DNA of 64,000 nt from JALYNX01 sp035292685 (GTDB lineage Bacteria; Actinomycetota; Acidimicrobiia; Spongiisociales; ZC4RG35): positions 62,001 to 126,000 of the forward strand of contig DATDPP010000079.1 in NCBI GenBank assembly GCA_035292685.1, read 5' to 3'. Below are positions 1-8,618 of the stretch, piece by piece (position 1 is the stretch's first letter; every line of letters starts with the position of its first letter). Below the pieces are notes generated by a model. The model saw only the letters and a list, made by a program, of their open reading frames with translations. It did no database searches and was not told the origin of the DNA. The position numbers were made by a program, and so were the translations under genes.

Positions 1-1833
1 CACTCGCTCGACCGACAGTCCGGGGCGCTCCTGATGGAGCAGCACAGTGGATCCGAGCTTCGGTTGAACACCGGATGCCAGATCACCGAGTGAGATCTCG
101 GTTCCCGGCTGGCCAACCACCATCGCAGCACCACCGACCAGAACGATGTCCTCCGGTGACGCCTCCAGCTTCTGCGCCGCCAACTCCTTGATCAGGCCCG
201 CGAGTTCAATCGCTGTGGTGTGGATTGCCGACGCCGCGGTCACCCCGGTGCGGCTGGCCACCGTCGCCATGCCGTGGGCGTAGCGCCCGGTGTCCCCACC
301 CCGCACCCGGACCTTTCCGGGGTCGACCCCAAGGTGTTCGGCGCAGATCTGGGCAAAAACCGTGGCGTGGCCCTGGCCCTGGGAGCCCGCCCCGGTTTCG
401 ACCAGCACATCACCGTTGGTCAGAACCTCGATACGGGCCCCCTCGTATGGGCCCAGACCGGTGTCCTCGACATAGGAGGCGATTCCATATCCCCGAAGTT
501 TTCCCTGCTGTGCCGACCAGGCACGTCGCTCTTCGAACTCATCGACAGTGGCCGCCTCCAGCGCCATCTCCATAGCAGCGGGGTAGTCGCCCCCGTCATA
601 AGTGGTAGGGCTCCCATCGGTGGCCGGGATATCTATCCGGTAGGGAAAGGCATCCGGTGGGATGAAGTTTCGCCGTCTCACCTCTGCCCGGTTCAGATCG
701 AGCTCTCGGGCAATGGCGTCTATGAGTCGCTCGACCGCGAAAACCGCGTTAGGTCGCCCTGCGCCACGAATGGCGCCGGTTGGGGACGCATTGGTGAATA
801 CCACATCGATCGATACCTCGAGTGCCGGGACCACGTAGGGCCCTGACATCAATCGGAGTGTGGTGAAAGGAACTGGGAGCCCATAGGCCACAAAAGCACC
901 GATGTCGTGGACTAGTCGGCCCCGGATCCCGAGGATCCTCCCCTCGGAATCCACCGCAGCCTCCACCCGACCACTCTGCCCCCGTTGCTGGTTGGTGGCC
1001 ACGAAATGCTCGCGTCGGCGCTCAGTCCATTTCACGGGGCGGCGCAGCCGCGAGGCCAACGCCGCCACCACGTACTCCTCGGCGTAAACCGTCGCTTTGG
1101 GCCCAAAACCACCACCGACGTCGGGGGCGATCACCCGCAACTCGTCCGGAGAGAGGCCGAGATACGAGGACACGAGAGTCCGCACGGCGTGTGGGGCCTG
1201 GCTGGACGACCACAGTGTCAGCCGACCCTCCACATCGTCCCAGCGACCGACAACGGCCCGACATTCCATCGAGGCCAGGGCCCCCCGATGCTGGTCCACA
1301 TCGATTGAGATCTGATGGTCAGCCTCTTGGAACGCCGCATCGAGATCCCCGTATCTGGCCGCGATGGTCGCCACCAGATTCGATTCGGAGCCGACATGAG
1401 CCGGAGGCGCGTCGTCGTCAAGCGCTCGTCGGTGGTCGATGACAACAGGGAGCACCTCGTAGTCGACCTCGACCTGACCGGCGGCGTCGACGGCCTCGGC
1501 CTGGCTCTCGGCAACCACGACTGCGACGGGTTGGCCCACGAAACAGACCTCTCCCACGGCCAGCGGAGAGGCGCGGATCGGCTGGCGGATGAGTGGAGAC
1601 TGATTCTGCGCCGGCATCGGTGATTCGACCCCCAGGTCCGCGGCCGTGAAGAAGCCGATCAGCCCGGTGGTCCCCGCGGGGTCAAACGAAATGGAATCGA
1701 TCAAGGCATGGGCTTCTGCGCTTCGGATGAACACCGCGTGGGCCATTCCCTCGAACTGGATGTCGTCGACGTAGCGCCCCTCCCCCCTCACCAGACGAGG
1801 ATCTTCGAGACGACGGAGCGGGCGGCCGATCAA
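1..1833 (-). CDS. Xanthine dehydrogenase/aldehyde oxidase family, molybdopterin-binding large subunit (3' end off window)
   Basis: Large Mo-cofactor subunit of a molybdenum hydroxylase, which hydroxylates aldehydes, purines or other heterocycles. The reading frame is open from TTG 1833 to the left edge, giving 611 of the usual 750-800 residues. The N-terminus has the family signature RLEDPRLVRGEGRYVDDI (about residues 6-23). VGGGFGPK is near residue 240, an RGAGRPNA motif follows, and GSQGQGHAT is a cofactor-binding segment. The AYRCSFR loop of CO dehydrogenase was not seen, so an aldehyde or heterocycle substrate is likelier. The catalytic Glu lies beyond the window. The TTG overlaps the TGA of the upstream reductase by 4 bp, so it is the last visible gene of a five-gene minus-strand operon. 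Partner 2Fe-2S and FAD subunits are not in the window and may lie to the left. Confidence 0.85.
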   Translation of the reverse strand, partial: MIGRPLRRLEDPRLVRGEGRYVDDIQFEGMAHAVFIRSAEAHALIDSISFDPAGTTGLIGFFTAADLGVESPMPAQNQSPLIRQPIRASPLAVGEVCFVGQPVAVVVAESQAEAVDAAGQVEVDYEVLPVVIDHRRALDDDAPPAHVGSESNLVATIAARYGDLDAAFQEADHQISIDVDQHRGALASMECRAVVGRWDDVEGRLTLWSSSQAPHAVRTLVSSYLGLSPDELRVIAPDVGGGFGPKATVYAEEYVVAALASRLRRPVKWTERRREHFVATNQQRGQSGRVEAAVDSEGRILGIRGRLVHDIGAFVAYGLPVPFTTLRLMSGPYVVPALEVSIDVVFTNASPTGAIRGAGRPNAVFAVERLIDAIARELDLNRAEVRRRNFIPPDAFPYRIDIPATDGSPTTYDGGDYPAAMEMALEAATVDEFEERRAWSAQQGKLRGYGIASYVEDTGLGPYEGARIEVLTNGDVLVETGAGSQGQGHATVFAQICAEHLGVDPGKVRVRGGDTGRYAHGMATVASRTGVTAASAIHTTAIELAGLIKELAAQKLEASPEDIVLVGGAAMVVGQPGTEISLGDLASGVQPKLGSTVLLHQERPGLSVERV

Positions 1834-2705
1834 CGAACCAGCCCGCCCAACTCCTCGAGATACCGGCACAGGGCAGCGGCATCGAGGTCTCCCAGCCCGG
1901 CGTTACTCGACTCCATGTAGACGGGGATGGCCGCGTCGAGAAGTGGTGTTGGCGCACCGACCGACTCTGCGAAGTCCTTGATGATCCGTGCGTCTTTGAG
2001 GATGATGTCGAGGCGGGCCGCCGTTGGGTAATCGTCGTTCACCATCATTGGGCCTCGTATCTCGAAGATCTTCGAGGACCCGACCCCATCGGTCATGACC
2101 TCCTGGACCAGGGCCGGGTCGAGCCCGGCAGCGATCCCGAGCGCATGAGCCTCGGCGGTCGCCAGGTTATGCACCGCCACCAGCAGGTTGGCAACGTACT
2201 TCATCCTCGACCCGTTGCCGAAGTCACCCAGGTAATGGGTCGATCGCCCGATGGCGTCCAACACGGGCCGCGCCCGCTCGAATCCCTCCGGACTGCCAGA
2301 GGCAAATACCACCAGAGTGGCGTCCGCCGCCTGAAGACCCGTCCCTGAGAGAGGCGTGTCCATCAACTCCACGCCCTTCGCCGCCAACGACGACCTTGCG
2401 GCCGTCTTGGCGTCGAGGGGGAAGGTCCCCGTTTCCAGACAGAGCAGGCCGCTGTGGGCGTTGGCTGCCACTTCTGTGACCACAGCTGAAAGGGACGACG
2501 TAGTGGGCAGCGAGAAAACCACCACATCGGAGTCGGCCGCAACCTCACCCGCCGACGCCGACTCGACCCCACCTTTCGCAACCATTGCCGCGATCTTCTC
2601 AGGCGCGATGTCGAAGCCCTTCACCCGGTGACCCGCCCTCAGGAGGTTTCCGGCCATCGCCGAGCCCATCACCCCGAGACCGATCACACCGACCCGATCA
2701 CTCAT
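1830..2705 (-). CDS. NAD(P)-dependent 3-hydroxyisobutyrate dehydrogenase-like protein
   Basis: Beta-hydroxyacid dehydrogenase family (6-phosphogluconate dehydrogenase fold), 291 residues, the usual family length. The Rossmann motif VGVIGLGVMGSAMAGNL is at residues 4-20. The substrate loop reads DTPLSGTGLQAA, and the catalytic Lys lies in SRMKYVANLLV. Members oxidise 3-hydroxyisobutyrate, tartronate semialdehyde, 2-hydroxy-3-oxopropionate and similar beta-hydroxyacids; the substrate here cannot be named. ATG 2705 was preferred over an upstream in-frame start at 2747 because GAGGAGG lies seven bases before it and because homology starts there. The ATG overlaps the stop of the dikinase-like gene by 8 bp, so translation is probably coupled. 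Confidence 0.85.
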   Translation of the reverse strand: MSDRVGVIGLGVMGSAMAGNLLRAGHRVKGFDIAPEKIAAMVAKGGVESASAGEVAADSDVVVFSLPTTSSLSAVVTEVAANAHSGLLCLETGTFPLDAKTAARSSLAAKGVELMDTPLSGTGLQAADATLVVFASGSPEGFERARPVLDAIGRSTHYLGDFGNGSRMKYVANLLVAVHNLATAEAHALGIAAGLDPALVQEVMTDGVGSSKIFEIRGPMMVNDDYPTAARLDIILKDARIIKDFAESVGAPTPLLDAAIPVYMESSNAGLGDLDAAALCRYLEELGGLVR

Positions 2706-4338
2706 CGTCGCCTCCTCGGAGCGGCAGCGACGAAACCACCCCGGCATAGCCGTCGACAGCCACGATCTCGAGCCTATCCCCGGGAAGATCGACGCCGCAC
2801 ACAGCCGGGACGCCGAGCGCCCTGGCCGAATCGAATAGATGCGCTGCTGGGCTCCCTGACGCAGTCACCAGCCCGGCAGCGTCCCAGAGCAGCGGCGCCA
2901 GGCCAGGCACTGGCTGTACCGCGGACGCCACCTGTCGGACGCGGAAGGACTCTGTCAAGCTTGAGTCGTCGATCGGACACCGTAGTCCGGCACCGACACC
3001 GGATGAGGCCGGGGTGCCACGATGATGACGCCCGTTCACCAGGACAACAGCAGCAACGAATGGCTCCCATTGGCCGATCCCGACCCTCGCTGCCATGACG
3101 CGGGTGGACCCGCCGAGCACCGAGTCCACGTCGCCTTTCGCCAGATACCAGGCTGATTCTGCGTCCGCCGCAGCGCCAAGTTCGACCATCGTCGTTCGAA
3201 CCATGCTCACCAAGGAAAGCAGACGCCCGCCAGCCATGGCATCCGGTGGGCGGAGGCGGCGAACCTGCGCGATCGCGCTCGCCGGATCTGGCCCCCGCAA
3301 AGCCCGGATGCATTTCCTGGCGGCCTCGATGGCCGATTCCGGAGGAAGCCCCCAGACCTCCCCTGCAAGTTGGGCGCAGAGCTCTGTCGCCTCACGCGAA
3401 GCCTCGGTCGGCGATCCGAAGTCCGTCGGCACCGGGTCGGGCAAGCCACCCAGGCCCCAGGGGAGGATCCAGGCCTCTCCCAACTGGCCGGGAGCCTGGA
3501 CGACAGTCCGTGCCAGCCGAATCAGATGAGGGTCGTCGAGCTCACCCTCCATGACCCCCGCAAATGCGGGTTCGCCAGGTGGCGGAGCACCCAGCTGTAG
3601 CAACCAGACCTCACCATCGACTGCCGCCCATTCGCTCTGAGTGACCCCCAAAAGCTCGCCGGCCGATCGCATGCTCCTCGCGATCGCGGTTAGCGTCTCG
3701 GCCCCCAACAGCTCTATAAGCTCATCCTCAACCCAGCCATCCTTCCAACGAGCCTGATGACCGGTCACCCAGCCCTGCAACAGTGGGGCCGGCGAGCCCT
3801 TGGTACCGATGATCGAGATGGCCCCATCCGCCTCAATCCGGGCGGTTCCCCCTGCCGAGGGTTGCAATGCAGGTTGGACGATCACAGACATCGCGACCGA
3901 CCCCGGTTCAATGGATGCTCGCTCCAACCGCTCCAGCGTGGCCACCGCGAAGACCGAGGCCCAGCACCCGACCACGCCTCTGGTCAGATCGTCAAGCCCG
4001 AGATCGAGATAGGAGGTGAAGGCCCCGGACCACTCGCCAGACGCCTCCAGGCTCGTAGACGATCGCGCCACCAGCATCGGTCCCAACGGAGACGCCCGAG
4101 TTTTCAACTCGGCGCCAAAGGACAAGGGCTCACCGGTGATCGCCAGACGAGCCCCACCCGAACCCCGTTGGGCGAGATTCTCTGCCCCCAACCTCATGTG
4201 CTCGCGCGACGCCCTGCCTTCGACCACGATCCCGGGGAGAATCGGGAGGCCCACCCTCCGGCCACGCGCCAGCCAGGCTGCCTTGGCACCGACCCTTCCC
4301 GGGTCGAGGCTTCGATCCTCGTCGAGGTCGATGATCAC
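2698..4338 (-). CDS. Shortened phosphoenolpyruvate synthase-like dikinase
   Basis: 546 residues with two parts of the PEP-synthase/PPDK/rifampin-phosphotransferase architecture. The N-terminal nucleotide-binding domain shows GAKAAWLARGRRVGLPILPG (about 18-37) and VARSSTSLEASGEWSGAF. The C-terminal swivelling domain ends in ASGSPAAHLFDSARALGVPA, where His occupies the place of the phosphorylated His of GGxTSHAA. The PEP/pyruvate TIM-barrel of true PEP synthases, about 300 residues, is missing; compare the 817-residue enzyme at 56806. It could transfer phosphate from ATP to a catabolic substrate, or to a partner protein, but no acceptor can be named. GTG start lies 5 bp after the upstream M24 gene in the same operon. 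Confidence 0.7.
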   Translation of the reverse strand: MIIDLDEDRSLDPGRVGAKAAWLARGRRVGLPILPGIVVEGRASREHMRLGAENLAQRGSGGARLAITGEPLSFGAELKTRASPLGPMLVARSSTSLEASGEWSGAFTSYLDLGLDDLTRGVVGCWASVFAVATLERLERASIEPGSVAMSVIVQPALQPSAGGTARIEADGAISIIGTKGSPAPLLQGWVTGHQARWKDGWVEDELIELLGAETLTAIARSMRSAGELLGVTQSEWAAVDGEVWLLQLGAPPPGEPAFAGVMEGELDDPHLIRLARTVVQAPGQLGEAWILPWGLGGLPDPVPTDFGSPTEASREATELCAQLAGEVWGLPPESAIEAARKCIRALRGPDPASAIAQVRRLRPPDAMAGGRLLSLVSMVRTTMVELGAAADAESAWYLAKGDVDSVLGGSTRVMAARVGIGQWEPFVAAVVLVNGRHHRGTPASSGVGAGLRCPIDDSSLTESFRVRQVASAVQPVPGLAPLLWDAAGLVTASGSPAAHLFDSARALGVPAVCGVDLPGDRLEIVAVDGYAGVVSSLPLRGGDDE

Positions 4339-4343
4339 CCCGG

Positions 4344-5582
4344 TCAGGTGGTCGAGATGATCTCGTGGGAGGCGTAGCTCGATACCAGCTCGATGCCGGT
4401 ATCGGTCACGTAGAGCATCTCCTCCAGGCGAACACCGTGATCGTGGAGCTTGCCGTGTTGCGTCTCGAGAGCGAACGTCATCCCCGGCTGGATCTCGACC
4501 GGATGGTCCAAAGACCAGATCCGGGAAATGACCGGAGGATCGTATTGGGCGAGACCGAGACCGTGTCCCCAGAAGTTGGCTGCGGCCTGGTCCTCCTCCT
4601 CATATCCCCAGACCTCCTTGGCCGAAGGCCACTGCGAGGCAACATCTGCGGTGGTAACCCCGGGTTTGGTGGCCTCGATCGAATCCCACAGCCATTTGTG
4701 GGCCAGGTCATAGGTCTGCTGATGTTCGTCGGTGGGTGTGCCACCCACGCAATAGGTGCGATAGACACACGACTTGAAGCCATTCCAGGTCAACGCAGCC
4801 AGGTCGACGATCACCAATTCGCCAGGCCTGATCATGCGATCGGAGAAGTTGCGCCAATTTGGCCAGGCGTTGGGGCCGGAGGAGACGATGACGTCCTCGA
4901 CGTCTTCCATGCCAGGGAGCGAATAGAGCTTCTCGAACCCAAAGGCAGCGACCTCGTTCTCGGTCAACCCGGGCTTTATGAAGTTGGTGATCTCGTAATG
5001 GACGTAGTCGCAAATCGCCCCCACGATCGAGAACGCCTTGATCTCGTCTGGGCTCTTGATCGCCCGGGCCTCCATCATCGGGGTCATTCCATCGGTCCAG
5101 TTGATCCCGCGTGCCTCGAATTGGCGCACCAGGTTGATGTCGATGAAGTCGACGCCAAGCGGCTGGTCTTTGACTCCTGCCTCCTCCAGGTCGTTCATCA
5201 GGGCGTCGAGGAACTTGTTGACCTGCTGCTCGGCTGCGGGGCCGACCGCTCCCTTGATCCAGGAGTAGGAGTAGCGGATGTTCTCCTCGGGAATCCAAGG
5301 ATTGTGGACTTTGAGATGAAAACCGATATCGCCCTGTTCGTACACGATGGGTGGCTTACCGGCGGTCAGCACCACGTAGCGAAGGCCCGGCTTCAACCGG
5401 TTCCAACCGGGCGTGAGGGTCGAGGACACGTAACGCATGTTCTCGTCGTAGAACAGGAGCAGCGCACCCAGACCGTGGCGCTCCATTGCCGCGTGAGCGC
5501 GTTTGAGCCTCCAATCCCGCACATTGGCCCAGTTGATGCCTTCCTTCCAGTCGGTGCTCAGACCGAAAAACGCTTCTCTCAT
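4344..5582 (-). CDS. M24-family (Xaa-Pro peptidase/creatinase-like) protein with an altered metal site
   Basis: 412 residues with a creatinase-like N-terminal domain and a pita-bread C-terminal domain. M24 enzymes normally bind two metals through Asp, Asp, His, Glu, Glu. Here Asp260 (VIVDLAAL), His340 (GHGLGL), Glu373 (ALETQHG) and Glu387/388 (RLEEML) are present. The second Asp, expected in the SDxxRT segment, is Cys272 (SCVYRT). The second M24 protein of this window (14883-16103) keeps all five ligands, which makes the alignment clear. Pure peptidase activity is therefore uncertain; creatinase-like hydrolysis without a full dimetal centre or a lyase role are alternatives. It lies in the middle of the minus-strand catabolic operon. 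Confidence 0.75.
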   Translation of the reverse strand: MREAFFGLSTDWKEGINWANVRDWRLKRAHAAMERHGLGALLLFYDENMRYVSSTLTPGWNRLKPGLRYVVLTAGKPPIVYEQGDIGFHLKVHNPWIPEENIRYSYSWIKGAVGPAAEQQVNKFLDALMNDLEEAGVKDQPLGVDFIDINLVRQFEARGINWTDGMTPMMEARAIKSPDEIKAFSIVGAICDYVHYEITNFIKPGLTENEVAAFGFEKLYSLPGMEDVEDVIVSSGPNAWPNWRNFSDRMIRPGELVIVDLAALTWNGFKSCVYRTYCVGGTPTDEHQQTYDLAHKWLWDSIEATKPGVTTADVASQWPSAKEVWGYEEEDQAAANFWGHGLGLAQYDPPVISRIWSLDHPVEIQPGMTFALETQHGKLHDHGVRLEEMLYVTDTGIELVSSYASHEIISTT

Positions 5583-5607
5583 GGTGGTGCCGTCTCCCTC
5601 TTCTTCC

Positions 5608-6840
5608 TCAACCGACCCTATCCGGGATCACCTCGCGCACAATGTCGAGAAACTCGTCATCGTCGAGAAGGCCTTTCTTGGCGAGCGACCGACCTTTGAC
5701 CTCGGCGAGGATCGCCTCGATCTGCTTCGTCTCGGCGTCGAAGATGTCGTGTCTTCCAAGCCAGATCGCCACTGAGTCGAGACCGGATCCCTTTCCCAGG
5801 ACGATCTTTGGCATGCTCTGGCCGACCAGCTCGGGACGATAGGGGAAGGGCTCGAGCAGGTCGTCGCCCACGTTCTTCACCCACGTGGCGATGATCCCCG
5901 ACTCGACATTGAACAGCATGTCGCCGGTCACCGGTCGATTCGACGGCTGGGCTACGCCTGACAACTCCGCCACCAAACGAGCGATTTCGGTGAATTTCTC
6001 GGTCTTGACCCCCATGTCGATCCCGTACATCGTGAGCAAAGCGAGCACGGTCTCCTCGGTCGGTGCGTTCCCGGCGCGCTCCCCGATGCCACTGACCGTG
6101 GTGTGAATGACCGAAGCGCCTTCGGCCACGGCCAAGGCCGTGTTGGCCACGCCCATCCCGAAATCCATGTGGAAATGAGTCTCGAGCGGGACGTCGAGAC
6201 GTTCCCGAACCCGCCGGGTGTAATAGCGGATCGCATGTGGAGAGGTGACCCCGAAGGTGTCGACGAGGGCGATGTTGTCGACATGACCGTTGGTGGCCAC
6301 CGTCTCCAGGTCGTCGAGCAGCTCGGTCATCGTCGCCCGGGTGGCGTCGATGGGGAAGAATGTGACCTTGAGACCGTTCTCGTGGGCGTACTTGGTGGCT
6401 TCGACGGATGCCTCGATCGCCCTCTCCACCGGCCACCGGTAGGCCTTCTCGATGAGATGATGGCTGGCAGGGACCTCCATGACCACACCTGTCACCCCAC
6501 AGTCGAGTGCCAGCTCCACGTCGGGGACCATGCATCGACTGAAGGCATAGATCTCGGTCGGGAGCTCCGCGGCGACCATGCGCTCGATGGCCTGTTTGTC
6601 CGACGGTGAGACTGCGGGGAGCCCGGCCTCGATCCGGTGGATCCCGGCCTCAGCCAGGGCCTCGGCAAGCCTGACTTTCTCGTCGGCGGTGAACTCGACC
6701 CCTGCCTGCTGCTCACCGTCACGCAGGGTCACGTCATGGACCTTCACCTCGGACGGTATCTGGAATTCCCCGGTCACCTCAGGCAGATAGTTCCAAGGGC
6801 TCGAAAACCATTGGTCCGTCTTCCATGGCTCCTGACCCAT
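5608..6840 (-). CDS. DRE-TIM metallolyase (homocitrate/citramalate/isopropylmalate synthase-like)
   Basis: 410 residues of the HMGL-like family, enzymes that make or break C-C bonds between an acyl-CoA and an oxoacid or aldehyde. DVTLRDGEQ (residues 36-44) holds the catalytic Arg and metal Asp. HFHMDFGMG (222-230) gives the two metal-binding His, and GIGERAGNAPTEE is the family loop. A C-terminal extension of about 100 residues follows but no clear LeuA regulatory domain, so a plain biosynthetic IPM synthase is unlikely. It is first in the minus-strand operon and starts 90 bp from the divergent TRAP-type gene. In this setting a catabolic aldolase or synthase is likely; substrate unknown. Confidence 0.75.
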   Translation of the reverse strand: MGQEPWKTDQWFSSPWNYLPEVTGEFQIPSEVKVHDVTLRDGEQQAGVEFTADEKVRLAEALAEAGIHRIEAGLPAVSPSDKQAIERMVAAELPTEIYAFSRCMVPDVELALDCGVTGVVMEVPASHHLIEKAYRWPVERAIEASVEATKYAHENGLKVTFFPIDATRATMTELLDDLETVATNGHVDNIALVDTFGVTSPHAIRYYTRRVRERLDVPLETHFHMDFGMGVANTALAVAEGASVIHTTVSGIGERAGNAPTEETVLALLTMYGIDMGVKTEKFTEIARLVAELSGVAQPSNRPVTGDMLFNVESGIIATWVKNVGDDLLEPFPYRPELVGQSMPKIVLGKGSGLDSVAIWLGRHDIFDAETKQIEAILAEVKGRSLAKKGLLDDDEFLDIVREVIPDRVG

Positions 6841-6878
6841 CTACGCTCCTTTACCATCGTCCGACAGGATGATCCTGC

Positions 6879-6890
6879 ATCATATACGAT
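6879..6890. promoter_or_regulatory. Imperfect palindrome in a divergent promoter region
   Basis: ATCATATACGAT matches its own reverse complement at 10 of 12 positions and lies between the divergent starts at 6840 and 6931. Palindromes with a central TATA are typical GntR/FadR-type operators. It does not match the 18-bp motif found at the other divergent regions, so a different regulator is implied. Confidence 0.3.
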
Positions 6891-6930
6891 CGATTGTGGA
6901 CGGCCCCGACCGCCGGCCGGAGACCCCCAA

Positions 6931-7851
6931 ATGAAGGCCCAACGCCTGCTCATAGGTGGTTATGGACCGAAAGAGAGCGCCCATGGCGAGGGCCTGGCGA
7001 CTTTCCGACAGGTCATCGAGCGAGAGACCGATGGTCAGGTCCTGGTAGACGTCATCTGGAACATCATGGAACAGGGGCGTCCCAACACCGACCTCTTCGA
7101 CATGGTCGAGTCCGGTGAGATGTTCTTGTGCTACTTCTCGAGCAGTTATCTGGGGGATCGGGTGCCCCATCTCAATATCCTGGAGACCCCCTATCTGTTC
7201 CACGACCTCGACTCGGCCCACCGTGCTCTCGACGGTTCCTTGGGCCGCGCCCTGGCCGAAGCGGTGCGGGTCGGCGCCGGGTTCGAGTTGCTCGGGCTCT
7301 GGGACAACGGATTTCGGCATTTCACCAATCGGCACCACCCGGTGCGGTCTCCCACGGATTGTGCAGGAATGACGGTTCGCCTCCAGCCCAACGCCGTCCA
7401 TGAGGAGTTGATCAGGTCATGGGGGGCAATCCCGGTCCCCGTCGACCTCAAGGCGGGCATCGAGATGATCGGTCGTCTCGAGGTCGATGCCCAGGAGAAC
7501 CCATTGGCCAACACCGTGGCCTACGGAGTCGACAAGCTCCATCGCTTCGTGACCATGACCGGCCATCTCTACGGCGCTCGCGGGCTGTTTGCCCACGCTC
7601 CCACCTGGGATTCGTTCCCACCCGACCTCCGAGCCACCGTGAGCAGGGCTGCGCAAGAAGCTGTCAGCCATCAGCGAGAGGCGGCGGAAGCGCTGGAGGC
7701 CAAACTGCGCACCCGGCTCGAGGAATCCGGGACCGAGTTCGTGGATCTGACACCGGAGGAGCACGCGGCATTCATCGAGGCGTCGGCTCCTGCGATTGTC
7801 CTTGCCCATTCCGGTGTGCCGGTGGAGCTGTTCGAGTTGGCCGCACCATGA
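6931..7851 (+). CDS. TRAP-type C4-dicarboxylate substrate-binding-domain protein (DctP-like) without signal peptide
   Basis: 306 residues covering most of a DctP/SiaP fold. The segment from VRLQPNAVHEELIRSWGA (about 149) to LEVDAQENPLAN is the family's ligand-binding core, including the Arg that pairs with the ligand carboxylate. The ATG start follows directly into MKAQRLLIGGYGPKE; no signal peptide or lipobox is present, and the in-frame sequence upstream is antisense to the DRE-TIM gene. No DctQ or DctM membrane gene occurs in the window. It may therefore bind its ligand in the cytoplasm, or the leader may have been lost. It heads a plus-strand operon; its stop overlaps the next ATG. Confidence 0.75.
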   Translation: MKAQRLLIGGYGPKESAHGEGLATFRQVIERETDGQVLVDVIWNIMEQGRPNTDLFDMVESGEMFLCYFSSSYLGDRVPHLNILETPYLFHDLDSAHRALDGSLGRALAEAVRVGAGFELLGLWDNGFRHFTNRHHPVRSPTDCAGMTVRLQPNAVHEELIRSWGAIPVPVDLKAGIEMIGRLEVDAQENPLANTVAYGVDKLHRFVTMTGHLYGARGLFAHAPTWDSFPPDLRATVSRAAQEAVSHQREAAEALEAKLRTRLEESGTEFVDLTPEEHAAFIEASAPAIVLAHSGVPVELFELAAP

Positions 7852-8600
7852 GTGTGGTCTTCCGATTCGAAGGCCGGGTAGTGGTGGTCACCGGGGCCGC
7901 CACCGGCATCGGCAAGGCAACCGCGGAGGCGTTCGGCGCAGCGGGATCGAAGGTCTATCTCATCGACATCGACGGCGAGCGCGGGCGCGAGGCCGCCGCC
8001 GGAGTCGAGGGCGCGACATTCATCGCGTGTGATCTCACCTCCGAGGAGCAAGTGAACTCTGCGATTGGGAGGATCAGGGAGGACACCGATCGGATAGACG
8101 TGCTGGTCAACAACGCCGGAGGCTTCGGGACGGCGAGAAGCATCGAGGACACCACGCTCGAGGAGTGGCACCAAGTCCTGGACGTCAACCTCACCTCGGT
8201 CTTCGTCATGACCCGGGCGGCACTCCCCCTGCTCCGCCATTCAGAGGCTGGTCGTATCGTCAACCTCGGGTCCCTTGCCGGTCAGACTGCGGGATGGCGC
8301 ACCGCGCCATCGTATGTTGCCTCCAAAGCGGGGGTCCACGCCCTGACCCGGGTGATGGCCACTGAACTCGCCGCGCAGGGCATCACGGTCAACGCTCTGG
8401 CCCCCTCCGCGGTTCTCACCGAGCGCATCGGGCAGCTGCGTGACGAGGCCGAGTTGAAAGCCACCGCGGCGGCGATTCCCCTCGGTCGCTACCAACGCCC
8501 GGACGAACTGGCCCACTGGGTCCTGTTCCTGGCATCTCCCGAAGCCGGGTTCATGACCGGTCAGACGGTATCGGTCAACGGCGGTAGGTTCATGGCGTGA
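7848..8600 (+). CDS. Short-chain dehydrogenase/reductase (SDR)
   Basis: 250-residue classical SDR using NAD(P)H to interconvert an alcohol and a ketone. The cofactor motif TGAATGIGKA is at about 15-24, NNAGG near 86, catalytic Ser in NLGSLAG, and Tyr-Lys as YVASK. The C-terminus carries the usual MTGQTVSVNGG. An Asp-Ile-Asp after the second strand (LIDIDGE) favours NAD over NADP. ATG 7848 overlaps the TGA of the TRAP-type gene (ATGA), which fixes the start and indicates coupling. Substrate cannot be deduced; context suggests oxidation of a hydroxy-acid or sugar-like intermediate. Confidence 0.85.
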   Translation: MSVVFRFEGRVVVVTGAATGIGKATAEAFGAAGSKVYLIDIDGERGREAAAGVEGATFIACDLTSEEQVNSAIGRIREDTDRIDVLVNNAGGFGTARSIEDTTLEEWHQVLDVNLTSVFVMTRAALPLLRHSEAGRIVNLGSLAGQTAGWRTAPSYVASKAGVHALTRVMATELAAQGITVNALAPSAVLTERIGQLRDEAELKATAAAIPLGRYQRPDELAHWVLFLASPEAGFMTGQTVSVNGGRFMA

Positions 8601-8618
8601 GGACGAGGAGCGGCTGAG

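Noticed and set aside
4344..5582. DMSP lyase DddP, an M24 relative
   Set aside because: The Asp-x-Asp arrangement and length of DddP are not seen, and there is no supporting context.
4365..5699. A 444-residue open frame on the plus strand
   Set aside because: It is antisense to the M24 and DRE-TIM genes, which show clear family motifs. High-GC DNA opens mirrored frames of this size.
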